A stretch of 64,000 nt of DNA from Micromonospora halotolerans. GTDB taxonomy: Bacteria > Actinomycetota > Actinomycetes > Mycobacteriales > Micromonosporaceae. Positions 43,523-54,544 of this stretch are shown here, in pieces; the stretch's first letter is position 1; each line of letters starts with the position of its first letter. The notes under the pieces are model-generated. The model was not told the origin of the DNA and ran no database searches. It was given only the letters and a program-made list of their open reading frames with translations. The DNA is taken from NCBI RefSeq assembly GCF_032108445.1, contig NZ_CP134876.1, positions 248,001 through 312,000 on the forward strand, given 5' to 3'. Position numbers and translations under genes: made by a program.

Positions 43523-45034
43523 TCAGAGCACGAAGGCGTCCGTCCAGAGGGCGCCGGAGCGACCGGAGAGCGCGTCCAGCATCGCCACCGCCTGCCCGTC
43601 GGTGAGCTGCGCGACGAAGTCGACGATCGCCCGCCCCCGGGCCCGCCCGATCCGGTCCGGCGTACGCGGGTGCAGCTCCGCCTCGGCCAGCTCGACCAGG
43701 TCGTGCAGCCGGCGGGGCAGCCGGGACTCCTCCTCCGGGTCGAGCAGCCACTCCCACAGCGCCTCCACCAGCGTGCCGAGCAGCCGTGCCTGACCCCGTT
43801 GGTGCAGGGCCAGGTCCGGGCGGGCCAAGACGAACCGGTGGTGCACGAACTTGAGCACCTGCACCTCGTGCCACTGCGGCTTGGCCAGCAGCACGTACCC
43901 GGAGCGGACGTCCGGCTCCGGGGTCACCGTGATGGCGTCGACGAACCGGGTGGACCAGCGGGCGGAGAACCGGGCCACGTACTGCTCGGCCTCGATCGAG
44001 CCGTCGAAGGGCAGCGCCAGCAGCCCCTCCACCAGCTCCTCCCGGACGTGCTCCACGGCGGCGGCGAACGCCTCGTCGTCGGCGATCCAGGCGTCCTTGC
44101 GGTGCAACTGGCGGCGCAGCCGCTCGATGGCCGCACCCGGGCGCCGGCCCGCCGCGGCCAGCGCCGAGGAGGTGATCGCCCGGAAGTGCCCGCACTCGCG
44201 CTGCCAGGCCGACAGCTCGGCGGCCACCGCGCCCTGCTGGAGCACCCCGACCCGGTAGAAGTCCTCCACGTCGTGGATGGCGTACGCGATGTCGTCGGCG
44301 GTGTCCATGATCGACGCCTCGGGCGTCTGCTGCCAGTCCGGGATCCGCCCGGCGAACGGCTCCCGGGCCTGCCGCAGGTCGTCCAGCTCGGTCCGGTACG
44401 CGCCGAACTTCGCCGACCCGCTCTCCGGGTCGTCGGGCGGGCCGGCCGCGCCGCGCGGGGCCGGGTCCAGGTGCCGCGGGTGCGGGTCCGGGTGGTCCAG
44501 CCGGGTCCACGGGTACTTCAGCATCGCCGCCCGGACCGCCGCGGTCAGGTCCAGGCCGGTGGTCGCCGCACCGCGGATCTCGGTGCTGGTGACGATCCGG
44601 TACGACTGGGCGTTGCCCTCGAAGCCGTCGGCCAGCCCCAGCCGCTGCCGGGCCAGCCGGTCCAGCACCCGCTCCCCCAGGTGCCCGAACGGCGGGTGCC
44701 CGAGGTCGTGGGCGAGCGCGGCGGCCTCCACCACGTCCGGGTCGCAGCCGCCCAGCTTCTCCAGCAGGTCACGGTGCGCCGGGTCGGCGGTCAGCCGCTC
44801 GGCGACCGCCCGGGCCACCTGCGCCACCTTGAGGCTGTGGGTGAGCCGGTTGTGCACGAGCAGCCCCGACCCGCCCGGGCTGATCACCTGGGTCACCCCG
44901 TTCAGCCGGGCGAAGAAGGGTGACCCCACGATGCGGTCCCGGTCGGCCCGGAACGGGCTGGCCGCCAGGTCGCCGAGCGCCCGGGCGCTGCCGCCGAAGA
45001 GCCGCCGGGCCCGCGGATCCGCAGGTTGTTCCAT
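43523..45034 (-). CDS. dgt: Deoxyguanosinetriphosphate triphosphohydrolase-like HD-domain protein
   Basis: A 503-residue dNTPase of the HD superfamily, which cleaves dNTPs to nucleoside and tripolyphosphate. The metal site includes His66 (HNRLTHSLKVAQ) and His109-Asp110 (ALAHDLGHPPFGHLGE). A further histidine/aspartate pair is in SIMDTADDIAYAIHDVEDFY. ATG 45034 gives the normal family N-terminus. It is convergent with the acetyltransferase gene (one base between stops) and divergent from tex across 154 bases. Confidence 0.93.
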   Translation of the reverse strand: MEQPADPRARRLFGGSARALGDLAASPFRADRDRIVGSPFFARLNGVTQVISPGGSGLLVHNRLTHSLKVAQVARAVAERLTADPAHRDLLEKLGGCDPDVVEAAALAHDLGHPPFGHLGERVLDRLARQRLGLADGFEGNAQSYRIVTSTEIRGAATTGLDLTAAVRAAMLKYPWTRLDHPDPHPRHLDPAPRGAAGPPDDPESGSAKFGAYRTELDDLRQAREPFAGRIPDWQQTPEASIMDTADDIAYAIHDVEDFYRVGVLQQGAVAAELSAWQRECGHFRAITSSALAAAGRRPGAAIERLRRQLHRKDAWIADDEAFAAAVEHVREELVEGLLALPFDGSIEAEQYVARFSARWSTRFVDAITVTPEPDVRSGYVLLAKPQWHEVQVLKFVHHRFVLARPDLALHQRGQARLLGTLVEALWEWLLDPEEESRLPRRLHDLVELAEAELHPRTPDRIGRARGRAIVDFVAQLTDGQAVAMLDALSGRSGALWTDAFVL

Positions 45035-45188
45035 GATCGCCACGCTAGCGCAGGGCACCGCGGGTCGCGATGCGCCGGATACCCTCTGGGGCCCTTGCGA
45101 CGAATGGGGTCCGGCGGGTGCCGCGCGGCCGGCGGCGACGCGACCGGCACAATGACTGCCGAACCCACCCGAGAAGGCGGATCAGATC

Positions 45189-47708
45189 GTGACCCAGTCT
45201 GTGCACCAGCGGATCGCCGAGGAACTCGGCGTCGCCGAACGTCAGGTGCGGGCGGCCGTGGAGCTGCTCGACGGCGGCGCCACCGTGCCGTTCATCGCCC
45301 GCTACCGCAAGGAGGCCACCGGCCTGCTCGACGACGCGCAACTGCGCACCCTGGAGGAGCGGCTGCGCTACCTGCGGGAGCTGGACGAGCGGCGCGCCGC
45401 GGTGCTGGAGTCCATCCGCGGGCAGGGCAAGCTCGACGAGGCCCTGGAAGCGCAGATCATGGCGGCCGACTCGAAGTCCCGGCTGGAGGACATCTACCTG
45501 CCCTACAAGCCGAAGCGCCGGACCCGCGCGCAGATCGCCCGCGAGGCCGGGCTGGAGCCCCTCGCCGACACGCTCCTGGCCGACCCGACGCGGGACCCCC
45601 GCGCCACAGCCGCCGACTTCGTCGACGCCGACCGGGGGGTGGCCGACGCCGCCGCCGCGCTCGACGGCGCCCGGGCCATCCTCATCGAGCGGTTCGCCGA
45701 GGACGCCGACCTCATCGGCACGCTGCGCGAGCAGATGTGGTCGCGGGGCCGGCTGGTCTCCCGGGTACGCGAGGGCCAGGAGACGGCCGGCGCCAAGTTC
45801 GCCGACTACTTCGACTTCGCCGAGCCGTACACCAGGCTGCCCTCGCACCGGATCCTCGCCATGTTCCGCGGCGAGAAGGAGGGCGTGCTCGACCTGACCA
45901 TGGACCCGGAGGCCGACGGCGACTCCGACGCCGTGGTCACCGGCCCCACCCGCTACGAGGCGGCCATCGCCGGCCGGTTCGGGGTCAACGACCAGGGACG
46001 GCCCGCCGACCGGTGGCTCACCGACACGGTGCGCTGGGCCTGGCGTACCCGGATCCTCATCCACCTCGGCGCCGACCTGCGGCTGCGGCTCTGGCAGGCG
46101 GCCGAGGAGGAGGCCGTCCGGGTCTTCGCCACCAACCTGCGCGACCTGCTGCTGGCCGCGCCGGCCGGCGCCCGCCCCACCATGGGCCTCGACCCGGGCC
46201 TGCGCACCGGCGTGAAGGTGGCGGTGGTCGACGCCACCGGCAAGGTGGTCGCCACGGACACCATCTACCCGCACGAGCCGCGCCGGCAGTGGGACGCCTC
46301 CGTGCACACGCTGGCGACCCTGGCCGCCGCGCACGGCGTCGAGCTGGTCGCCATCGGCAACGGCACGGCCAGCCGGGAGACGGACAAGCTCGCCGGCGAC
46401 CTGATCAAGCGGCACCCCGAGCTGAAGCTCACCAAGGTGGTGGTCTCCGAGGCGGGCGCGTCGGTCTACTCCGCCTCCGCGTACGCCTCCCAGGAGCTGC
46501 CCGGGCTGGACGTCTCGCTGCGCGGCGCGGTCTCCATCGCCCGCCGCCTCCAGGACCCCCTCGCCGAGCTCGTGAAGATCGACCCGCGTTCGATCGGCGT
46601 CGGGCAGTACCAGCACGACCTGTCGGAGGTGAAGCTGTCCCGCTCCCTCGACGCGGTCGTCGAGGACTGCGTCAACGCGGTCGGCGTCGACGTGAACACC
46701 GCCTCCGCCCCGCTGCTCACCCGGGTCTCCGGCATCGGCGCCGGGCTGGCCGAGAACATCGTGCTGCACCGGGACGCCAACGGGCCGTTCCGCACCCGCG
46801 GCGAGCTGCGGAAGGTGCCCCGGCTCGGGCCGAAGGCGTTCGAGCAGTGCGCCGGCTTCCTGCGCATCCCCGGCGGCGACGACCCGCTCGACTCCTCCAG
46901 CGTGCACCCCGAGGCGTACCCGGTGGTGCGCCGGATCCTCGCCCACACCGGCCAGGACCTGCGCGCGCTGATCGGGAAGTCGACCATCCTGCGCGGGCTC
47001 CGGGCGACCGAGTTCGTCGACGACACCTTCGGCCTGCCCACCGTCACCGACATCCTCGCCGAGCTGGAGAAGCCCGGCCGCGACCCGCGGCCGGAGTTCC
47101 GCACCGCCACCTTCGCCGAAGGGGTGGAGAAGATCAGCGACCTCACCCCGGGCATGGTGCTGGAGGGCGTGGTCACCAACGTGGCCGCGTTCGGCGCGTT
47201 CGTCGACGTCGGGGTGCACCAGGACGGCCTGGTACACGTCTCGGCCCTGTCGCACACCTTCGTCAAGGACCCGCGCGACGTGGTGAAGTCCGGCGACGTG
47301 GTCCGGGTCCGGGTGCTCGACGTCGACGTGCCCCGCAAGCGGATCTCGCTGACCCTGCGGCTGGAGGACGAGGCACCGGCCGGACGCCCGCAGGGCGGCG
47401 ACGGACGCCGCGACCGCGGCGGCCAGGGCGGCGGGCCGCGCGGCGGCCGTGACGATCGGGGCGGCCAGCGCGGCGACGGTCAGGGGGCTCGTGGCCAGGG
47501 CGGCGGTCCTCGCGGTGACCGGGGCGCCGGTGGCCAGGGCGGCGGCCCTCGCGGTGGCCAGGGTGCCGGTGGCCAGGGCGGTGGCCCTCGGGGTGACCGG
47601 GGCGGTTCGCGTGGCGGGCCGCAGCAGCGGCCGGGGCGCGGCGGAGGGGCTCCGGCACCGGAGAACAGCGCCATGGCGGACGCGCTCCGCCGCGCCGGCC
47701 TGGCCTGA
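45189..47708 (+). CDS. tex: Tex-family RNA-binding transcriptional accessory protein with glycine-rich tail
   Basis: An 839-residue protein. The N-terminal helical region begins [17 protein letters not shown] and [11 protein letters not shown]; the YqgF-like nuclease-fold domain contains [16 protein letters not shown]; helix-hairpin-helix motifs include [17 protein letters not shown]; and an S1 domain occupies about 650-728 ([20 protein letters not shown]). A low-complexity tail (about 729-820) rich in Gly, Arg, Gln and Asp follows, then the conserved end [14 protein letters not shown]. Tex binds nucleic acid and affects transcription in other bacteria. The tail, with a 13-residue repeat, is much longer than in the E. 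coli homologue and probably adds RNA affinity. Start is GTG 45189. Confidence 0.94.
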   Translation: MTQSVHQRIAEELGVAERQVRAAVELLDGGATVPFIARYRKEATGLLDDAQLRTLEERLRYLRELDERRAAVLESIRGQGKLDEALEAQIMAADSKSRLEDIYLPYKPKRRTRAQIAREAGLEPLADTLLADPTRDPRATAADFVDADRGVADAAAALDGARAILIERFAEDADLIGTLREQMWSRGRLVSRVREGQETAGAKFADYFDFAEPYTRLPSHRILAMFRGEKEGVLDLTMDPEADGDSDAVVTGPTRYEAAIAGRFGVNDQGRPADRWLTDTVRWAWRTRILIHLGADLRLRLWQAAEEEAVRVFATNLRDLLLAAPAGARPTMGLDPGLRTGVKVAVVDATGKVVATDTIYPHEPRRQWDASVHTLATLAAAHGVELVAIGNGTASRETDKLAGDLIKRHPELKLTKVVVSEAGASVYSASAYASQELPGLDVSLRGAVSIARRLQDPLAELVKIDPRSIGVGQYQHDLSEVKLSRSLDAVVEDCVNAVGVDVNTASAPLLTRVSGIGAGLAENIVLHRDANGPFRTRGELRKVPRLGPKAFEQCAGFLRIPGGDDPLDSSSVHPEAYPVVRRILAHTGQDLRALIGKSTILRGLRATEFVDDTFGLPTVTDILAELEKPGRDPRPEFRTATFAEGVEKISDLTPGMVLEGVVTNVAAFGAFVDVGVHQDGLVHVSALSHTFVKDPRDVVKSGDVVRVRVLDVDVPRKRISLTLRLEDEAPAGRPQGGDGRRDRGGQGGGPRGGRDDRGGQRGDGQGARGQGGGPRGDRGAGGQGGGPRGGQGAGGQGGGPRGDRGGSRGGPQQRPGRGGGAPAPENSAMADALRRAGLA
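47493..47609 (+). repeat. Three tandem 39-base repeats inside tex
   Basis: Three in-frame units at 47493-47531, 47532-47570 and 47571-47609 encode variants of [13 protein letters not shown]. Degenerate copies extend upstream to about 47400. The repeat length is likely to vary between strains. Confidence 0.85.
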
Positions 47709-47802
47709 GGTTGCGCGCGCTGTCGAGCTGGCGTCACGAACGACCCGGCTCGGCGGCGCACCCGCCTCGGGGCTGATCCGGGCGAGCGGTTGGCGCTTTT
47801 CA

Positions 47803-47847
47803 ATCTTGGACAGTTGCCGTTCGCGGCGAACGGCAACTGTCCAGGAT
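47803..47847. repeat. 45-base near-perfect palindrome downstream of tex
   Basis: The core arms GGACAGTTGCCGTTCGC and GCGAACGGCAACTGTCC (17 bases each) are exact complements around a single G (47808-47842). The pairing continues five more bases each side with one T-G pair. It lies in the 191-base gap between tex and the next gene. It could be a terminator, a protein-binding palindrome or a member of a dispersed repeat family; there is no T tract. Confidence 0.8.
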
Positions 47848-47899
47848 CCCTCGGACCATCGACATGGCGGGGCGAGGCGCGGCGCGTACCCTCGCGGGC

Positions 47900-48334
47900 G
47901 TGGGTGGGGACGACGGCCTGGAGTGGCGGGAGCGGCAGCGCCGCGCGGTGCGGGCACACGCGGCGGCCGACGCCCGGCAGCGCGCCGCCGAGCAGGGGCA
48001 GGCCGCGGAGTTGGTGGCCCGGTTCGCCGCCGAGGCGCTGCGGCGCGGGCTGCGCACCGAGCGGCTGACGGCGGCCGGCTACGACGGGCGGGGCCGCTAC
48101 CGGACCCGGATCACCGGCTGGTACGTGGATCGGGCGCGCAGCCGAGCGGTGGACACCGAGGGCCGCTTCTACCTGCTCACCGTGCCGCCCAGCCTGCGGT
48201 CGCGCCTGTTCGGGGCGGACCCCGAGCCCGCCCCGGCGCCGCTGGTGGTCGGGCGGGGCGGCCGGGACGGCGAGTCGGTGCCCCTGGCGACGCTGCTCAA
48301 CCTGCGTCTCGAGGCGGGCGACGACTGGCGCTGA
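47900..48334 (+). CDS. Conserved small protein of unknown function
   Basis: A 144-residue soluble protein that I do not recognise. The first half is helical and rich in alanine and arginine (WRERQRRAVRAHAAADARQR). The second half has a conserved-looking YRTRITGWYVDRARSRAVDT, LLTVPPSLRSRLFG and a C-terminal ATLLNLRLEAGDDWR. GTG 47900 is chosen because a TACCCT box lies about ten bases upstream, the pattern of leaderless genes here; an ATG at 47864 would place that box inside the gene. It overlaps the convergent DUF389 gene by 38 bases. Confidence 0.7.
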   Translation: MGGDDGLEWRERQRRAVRAHAAADARQRAAEQGQAAELVARFAAEALRRGLRTERLTAAGYDGRGRYRTRITGWYVDRARSRAVDTEGRFYLLTVPPSLRSRLFGADPEPAPAPLVVGRGGRDGESVPLATLLNLRLEAGDDWR

Positions 48335-49304
48335 CCGAGCCCAGCCGATCGGCCCGCTGCCGCGGCACGCCCCGTGCCGACCGCCGCTGCACCCGCCGCC
48401 ACCAGCAGAGTTGCACGACCAGGGTGAGCAGGCCGGCCAGCACGATGGCGGCCAAGTTGATGACGAGTTGGAGGGCTGAGCCGGCCGCCTCGTGCCAGAC
48501 CCCGTAGGCCGCCGCGACCGCCACGTTCGCCGCCGCCGGCACGGTGGTCACCGAGATCAGCACGCCGACCAGGGAGCCGGACTTCTTCGAGGTCAGCGAG
48601 AGCATGCCGGCGACCCCGGCGAGTAGGCCGACCACCCAGGAGAGCGCGTCCGGGCGCCAGATGAAGTCGGTGAGCGGCCGGTCGGCCAGCAGCATGTCCC
48701 GACCGACCAGCCCGGTGGCGGTGAGTGCCCAGGTGCTCAGCACGGTGACCAGCATGGCGGCGAGGAAGCCGACCACCAGCGCCTGCACCGACCGGCCGAT
48801 GATGCGCGGCTGCCGGCGCAGCAGCGCCACGCAGAGCGCGGCGAGCGGGCCGAACTCCGGGCCGACGACCATGGCGCCGACGATCAGGATGGGCTGGTCG
48901 AGCAGCACGCCGATGCCGGCGATCATGGTGGCGACGATGATCAGCGCGAGGAAGGTGCCGGTGAGCACCGTCTGCTCACCGGTCTTCGCGGCGATCTCGT
49001 CCCAGACCACGGCGTCCTCGCCGTGCCCGGGGGCGTCCTCGGCGGCCTTGTCCGCCGCCGCGGACAGGGTCAGCTCGACGTCGTCCGCGGCGATCGCCCC
49101 GTGCGCCTCGACGCCCAGTTCCTGGAGCCCGCGCAGGACGCCGTCGGCGCTCTCCCGCACCACGTCGCAGGTCACGTAGTCGCCGGCCGGCTGGCGGGCT
49201 GCCCCGGGGAGCACCACGAGGTGGGTGACGCCGGGATCGGCCGCCAGCAGGTCGACGACCGCGCTCGACTGGCCCGGCGGCGCGATCACCCTCAGGTGCA
49301 GCAC
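48297..49304 (-). CDS. DUF389-family membrane protein
   Basis: A 335-residue protein. The N-terminal soluble part (1-110) contains a ferredoxin-like fold with LHLRVIAPPGQSSAVVDLL. The C-terminal DUF389 region has six or seven membrane helices, including GTFLALIIVATMIAGIGVLL, LIVGAMVVGPEFGPLAALC and SVTTVPAAANVAVAAAYG. Its function is unknown in bacteria generally. GGAGGT six bases upstream decides GTG 49304. It is divergent from the aminotransferase gene across 199 bases that include a relatively AT-rich promoter-like stretch (49415-49490). Confidence 0.87.
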   Translation of the reverse strand: MLHLRVIAPPGQSSAVVDLLAADPGVTHLVVLPGAARQPAGDYVTCDVVRESADGVLRGLQELGVEAHGAIAADDVELTLSAAADKAAEDAPGHGEDAVVWDEIAAKTGEQTVLTGTFLALIIVATMIAGIGVLLDQPILIVGAMVVGPEFGPLAALCVALLRRQPRIIGRSVQALVVGFLAAMLVTVLSTWALTATGLVGRDMLLADRPLTDFIWRPDALSWVVGLLAGVAGMLSLTSKKSGSLVGVLISVTTVPAAANVAVAAAYGVWHEAAGSALQLVINLAAIVLAGLLTLVVQLCWWRRVQRRSARGVPRQRADRLGSVSASRRPPRDAG

Positions 49305-49503
49305 CGGCCACCTCCCCCTGCCGTTGCGGCGGCCCAGCACCGCCGGCCGCCGCACTCTACTCGTCCCGCCGGAGACCGGGCCGGATCAGGTGGTTTGGGA
49401 CGAGAGCCAGGGAGCGGCATTACCTAAGTGCCTTGTTGTCCGTTTTACCGGCCGTGACCAGTCGCAGCGATCACCGTTACCCACCGTCCCGGTCGGAGGC
49501 CCG

Positions 49504-50637
<1,134 letters not shown>

Positions 50638-50688
50638 CGGGCACCGCCGCCGCGGAACGTTCCCGACCTGGACGACGAGGAGGTAGGC

Positions 50689-51882
50689 GTGCGACCACTG
50701 CGAATCGCCGTCCTGTTGAAGACCAACCAGGGCGGGCTCTGGATCATCCCCCAGGTGGAGGAACTCCGCCGTCGCGGGCACGAGGTGGTGATGATCCTCC
50801 CGCCCGGCGCGGGCCGGCTGACGGAGGAACTGCGGCGGAGTGGCTTCGAGGTGCGCGATTCACCGTTCGACTTCCGCTTCCGGCCCGGGATCGAAACGGT
50901 GCGCGGACTGTGGCGGCTCCGGCAGCTCGCCCGTCGGCTTCGCCTCGACGTACTGAACTACCACCTGTACGCGTCCGCGCTCGCCGCGCGCTTCGCCACC
51001 GTCGGCCTGCCGTTGCGGCGGGTGCACATGGTGGCCGGACCGCTCTACCTGGAGTCCCGGCTGATCCGGGCGGCGGAACGCCTTCTGTGGCGGCTGGACA
51101 GCGTGACCATCTGCGGCACGGGCTACACCTCCCGGCTTTACGGGGCGCTCGGGTGCCCGGCGGACCGGCGACCGGTGAAGTCCTACGGGGCACGGACCGC
51201 GCACTTCGCCGCCCTGGAGGGCTCGGCCGGTCGGGAGGAGACCCGCGCCAAGGCCCGCGCGGAACTCGGCATCGAGGAGGACGTGTTCGTCGTCATCATG
51301 GTGGCGTACGTCTATCCACCTCGGAAGATGGTCTTCCAGGGACGCGGCATCAAGGGCCACGACGTGCTGCTTACGGCGTGGCAGGCGTTCCACGAGCTGC
51401 ACCCGCGCTCCCGGCTGCTGCTCGTGGGCGCCGGATTCTCGCCTGCCGGTGAGGCCCACCGGCAGGAACTGGTTCGGCAGTTCCACCTCGACCGGGACGA
51501 CAGCGTCTCCTGGCTGACCTCGGTCGCGGACGTCCGCGACTGCTATCGGGCAGCCGATGTCAGCGTCAGCCCATCGCTCTCTGAGGGGCACGGCGCAGCC
51601 TGCGAGGCCAGCGCGTCGGGGGTGCCGTGCATCGTCAGCGATGCCGGTGGGTTGCCCGAGACGGTGGACGAGACGACCGGCTGGGTGGTGCCGCGGGGGG
51701 ACGCGACGGCGCTGGGTGCTGCGTTGCGGAGCGCGTACCGCGAGTTCGTCGACGGCGACCTCCGGACGCGCGGTGAACGGGCACAGCGGTTCGCCATCCG
51801 GCACTTCGACAACCGGACGACGGCGGTCGGGGTCGCCGACATCGTTGAGGCCGCGTGCGGGACCACCGCCGGGAGGCCCTGA
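50689..51882 (+). CDS. Family 4 glycosyltransferase (GT-B fold)
   Basis: A 397-residue retaining glycosyltransferase. The N-terminal domain begins LRIAVLLKTNQGGLWIIPQV, and the C-terminal domain carries the donor-binding region VSPSLSEGHGAACEASASGVPCIVSDAGG in adjoining parts, with the GT4 E-x7-E type motif. It should add a sugar to the undecaprenyl-linked glycan on the cytoplasmic side. GAGGAGGT precedes GTG 50689. The stop overlaps the start of the next glycosyltransferase gene. Confidence 0.88.
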   Translation: MRPLRIAVLLKTNQGGLWIIPQVEELRRRGHEVVMILPPGAGRLTEELRRSGFEVRDSPFDFRFRPGIETVRGLWRLRQLARRLRLDVLNYHLYASALAARFATVGLPLRRVHMVAGPLYLESRLIRAAERLLWRLDSVTICGTGYTSRLYGALGCPADRRPVKSYGARTAHFAALEGSAGREETRAKARAELGIEEDVFVVIMVAYVYPPRKMVFQGRGIKGHDVLLTAWQAFHELHPRSRLLLVGAGFSPAGEAHRQELVRQFHLDRDDSVSWLTSVADVRDCYRAADVSVSPSLSEGHGAACEASASGVPCIVSDAGGLPETVDETTGWVVPRGDATALGAALRSAYREFVDGDLRTRGERAQRFAIRHFDNRTTAVGVADIVEAACGTTAGRP

Positions 51883-53105
51883 TGCGGGTCGTCGTGACGT
51901 CGGAGTCCCGATTCAGTCGCACGCCGGACGGGCGGGTGTGGGTGGAGGCCGGCCCGGCCAACCCGGTCTGGCGCCGCTACCTGGTGGCCTTCGACCAGGT
52001 GCGGATCGCCGCCCGGGTCCGGGACGTGCCGGAGATACCGGAAGCCGCCGCCCGGGTGGATGGAGACGGGGTCGAGGTCTGGCCAATGCCCTACTACCTC
52101 GGCTTCCGCGGGTACCTGCGACGGCGGTGGGCCGTCGCCCGGGCGGTGACCGCCGCGGCGGACCGGCGAGACGCCGTGATCCTCCGGGTGCCCTCCCCGA
52201 TCGGCTCGCTGCTGGCGGCGGCACGGGACCGCGCTCGCCTGCCGTACGCCCTGGAGGTCATCGGCGACCCGTACGACGTGCTCGCTCCCGGCGTGGTCCG
52301 GCATCCGCTGCGGCCGCTGCTGCAGGTCGCGTCGACCCGGCGGCTCCGCCGGCAGTGCCGCGCCGCCGCCGCCGTGGCGTACGAGACGGAGCGGCGCCTG
52401 CAGAGCCGGTATCCGACCCTGCCGACGACGCCGACCGCGGGCATCTCCAGCGTCGACCTGCCGCCTCCGGCGTTCGTGCCGCAGGCCCGTGCGGTCCGAC
52501 CGCCACTGCGGGAGGCGACCCTGGTCTCGGTCGGGTCCCTGGAACAGCTCTACAAGGGCATCGACACGCTGATCGAAGCACTCGCGCTGATGCCCGCCGC
52601 CGGGCTCCACACGCGCCTGGTGCACGTGGGCGTGGGCGCCTACCGTCACCACCTTGAACAGCTCGCCGCCCGGCTGGGTGTCGCGGACCGGGTGACGTTC
52701 ATCGGGCCGCTGCCCACCGTCGAGGCGGTCCGCCACCAGCTGGACGCCGGGGACCTCTTCGTGATGCCCTCGCGCACCGAGGGCCTGCCGCGAGCGCTCA
52801 TCGAGGCGATGGCTCGGGCGCTTCCGGCGGTCGGCTCCACCGTGGGCGGCATACCGGAGCTGCTCGCCGCGGAACACCTGGTTCCGCCCGACGATCCCGC
52901 CGCTCTGGCCGCCGCCGTCACGGGCGTCCTGACCGATCCCGAAGCGCTGGCCGCCGCCTCGGCCCGCAACCTTGCCCGGGCCCGCGACTTCTCCGCCGAG
53001 ACCCTCGACGCACGGCGGGCCGCGTACTACCGGGCGGTCGCCGAAGCCACCGAGCGGCGGCGGATGTACGCCGGCACGCCGGTGACTCTGTCCCCCTCCC
53101 GCTGA
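51882..53105 (+). CDS. Family 4 glycosyltransferase (GT-B fold)
   Basis: A 407-residue glycosyltransferase. After VVVTSESRFSRTPDGRVWVE comes a GT-B N-domain, then LVSVGSLEQLYKGIDTLIEAL and the donor site with DLFVMPSRTEGLPRALIEAMA and PAVGSTVGGIPELL. The first domain resembles proteins that act on surface polysaccharides. The ATG overlaps the previous stop (TGATG), indicating coupled translation. It ends the rightward run; a terminator and a convergent gene follow. Confidence 0.88.
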   Translation: MRVVVTSESRFSRTPDGRVWVEAGPANPVWRRYLVAFDQVRIAARVRDVPEIPEAAARVDGDGVEVWPMPYYLGFRGYLRRRWAVARAVTAAADRRDAVILRVPSPIGSLLAAARDRARLPYALEVIGDPYDVLAPGVVRHPLRPLLQVASTRRLRRQCRAAAAVAYETERRLQSRYPTLPTTPTAGISSVDLPPPAFVPQARAVRPPLREATLVSVGSLEQLYKGIDTLIEALALMPAAGLHTRLVHVGVGAYRHHLEQLAARLGVADRVTFIGPLPTVEAVRHQLDAGDLFVMPSRTEGLPRALIEAMARALPAVGSTVGGIPELLAAEHLVPPDDPAALAAAVTGVLTDPEALAAASARNLARARDFSAETLDARRAAYYRAVAEATERRRMYAGTPVTLSPSR

Positions 53106-53123
53106 CCCGGCCACGAAAGCGAT

Positions 53124-53161
53124 GGGGCGTCCCGCACCGGTCGGCGCGGGACACCCCTTTT
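53124..53161. terminator. Bidirectional terminator between convergent glycosyltransferase genes
   Basis: GGGGCGTCCCGC pairs with GCGGGACACCCC (one C-A mismatch) around a ten-base loop and is followed by TTTT on the plus strand. It lies 18 bases after the rightward stop and a few bases before the leftward stop. Confidence 0.8.
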
Positions 53162-53167
53162 CGGCGA

Positions 53168-54544
53168 CTACCGGCCGGCGGCTGCCCAGCGCCCCGCGAC
53201 CTCGCGGAGGATCTCCAGGTAGCGGCCGAGCTGGTCCTCCCGGAACAAGCCCTCCAGTGCGTTGGGCGGCACAGCCGGGAGCCGGCCGGTGCGCTCCTTC
53301 ACGGCGAGCCATTCCCGCAACTGGGCGGCGATGGCGTGCGGGTCGTTGCGGGTGACTCCCGCACCACGGTCCCGCAGCAGCTTCGCCGCCACGCCGCTCT
53401 CGTATCCGAGAAGGAGGATCGGGCGGTGCGCGTACAGATAGTCGAAGATCTTGCCGGTCATCGTGCCGACGTCCCTGGGGTCGTTCCACATCAGCAGAAC
53501 GAGGGCGTCCGCGTCCGCCTGGATCCGCCAGGACTTCTCCGGGGACACCTGCCCGAGCAGGGTGACGGAGTCGGCCACCCCGGCACGCTCGACCGCAGCG
53601 CGCACTATCCCGTTGTCCTCCCCGGCGAAGATCACGTGTACCCGGGCGGCGTCGGGGCCGAGCAGGGCGATTGCGTCGAGCAGCGGACCGGCATCGCGCC
53701 TGCCCGGGTAGACATAACCGGTGTGGGCCAGGGTCAGTGTGGTCGCGGGCAGGTCATGGCCGACCGGACCGGGGTCGGCAGGCCCCGCGGGCGCCGGCAC
53801 CGGCCTGCGATCGATGCCGTTCATGATCACGTGCGTGTCCACACCGAACGCTCGCCGCAGGGTCTCCGCCAGCGGCTCGGAGACGGTCACGCAGGCGGCG
53901 ACCGACCGGAGCACCCGCCGTTCCAGCCTCCTGTCGACCGCCAGTCGCGGCGCCGACCGTACCCAGTACTCGTTTCCCACCGACCAGAGGTCACGGTAGT
54001 CGCCGACCCAGGGCACCCGGAGCCGGCGCGCGAGCGACGCTGCCACCGCGAAGCCGGAGAAGGGCGGACCGGACACCAGGATGACGTCCGGCCGCCAGTC
54101 GCCGGCGGTGTGGCGGAAGCCTCGGACAGCTGGCCGGATCCAGTTGAGCTGAGGGTCCGGCAGGAGCAGCTCCATCCCGGCCTTCACGACCAGGCGCCTC
54201 ATGCCGCCGCGGACCCTGGCGAGCCCCGGGCTTGATCGCGCCGGTCCACCAGCGGCGCCGGGCGCCGCGGGTCGGTTGAGCCGCGGAAGTTTCGGCGACG
54301 GCGCGACCCGGATCACCCGCTCCTCGGGCACCGGCGTCGGCTCACCGCCCTGGTCCGCGCCGACGGCGGTCAGCACGCGGACGTCCCACCCCTGGCGCAG
54401 CGCCAGGGCCGCGAGCGCCGCCGGTCGGCGCGCGCCGACCGTCTCGGCGGGCGGGAAATGGTAGGAGACGACCAGCAGCCGCAGCGGTGTCTCGGGATTC
54501 CGTTGACTGTCGGTCACGGTCGGCCCCCGGACCATCCGCAGCAT
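53168..54544 (-). CDS. Family 4 glycosyltransferase
   Basis: A glycosyltransferase of about 458 residues. The conserved part starts LRLLVVSYHFPPAETVGARR, as in actinobacterial GT4 proteins with a long N-domain, and the donor-binding half has TLAHTGYVYPGRRDAGPLL, VIFAGEDNGIVRAAVE and DADALVLLMWNDPRDVGTMTGKIFDYL in adjoining parts. The lysine and terminal glutamate of the GT4 motif are less clear than in its neighbours. The start is uncertain: ATG 54544, ATG 54535, GTG 54517 and a GTG at 54565 (directly next to AAGGAG, too close) are all in frame. It is last in a long leftward glycan operon, with 135 bases before the next gene upstream. Confidence 0.82.
   Translation of the reverse strand: MLRMVRGPTVTDSQRNPETPLRLLVVSYHFPPAETVGARRPAALAALALRQGWDVRVLTAVGADQGGEPTPVPEERVIRVAPSPKLPRLNRPAAPGAAGGPARSSPGLARVRGGMRRLVVKAGMELLLPDPQLNWIRPAVRGFRHTAGDWRPDVILVSGPPFSGFAVAASLARRLRVPWVGDYRDLWSVGNEYWVRSAPRLAVDRRLERRVLRSVAACVTVSEPLAETLRRAFGVDTHVIMNGIDRRPVPAPAGPADPGPVGHDLPATTLTLAHTGYVYPGRRDAGPLLDAIALLGPDAARVHVIFAGEDNGIVRAAVERAGVADSVTLLGQVSPEKSWRIQADADALVLLMWNDPRDVGTMTGKIFDYLYAHRPILLLGYESGVAAKLLRDRGAGVTRNDPHAIAAQLREWLAVKERTGRLPAVPPNALEGLFREDQLGRYLEILREVAGRWAAAGR

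Noticed and set aside
47400..47640. Possible CRISPR-like or minisatellite array
   Set aside because: The repeats are contiguous, in frame, without spacers, and encode the glycine-rich tail of Tex.
49415..49440. TTACCTAAG near the aminotransferase promoter as an iron half-site
   Set aside because: There is no inverted partner and neighbouring genes are for glycan synthesis.
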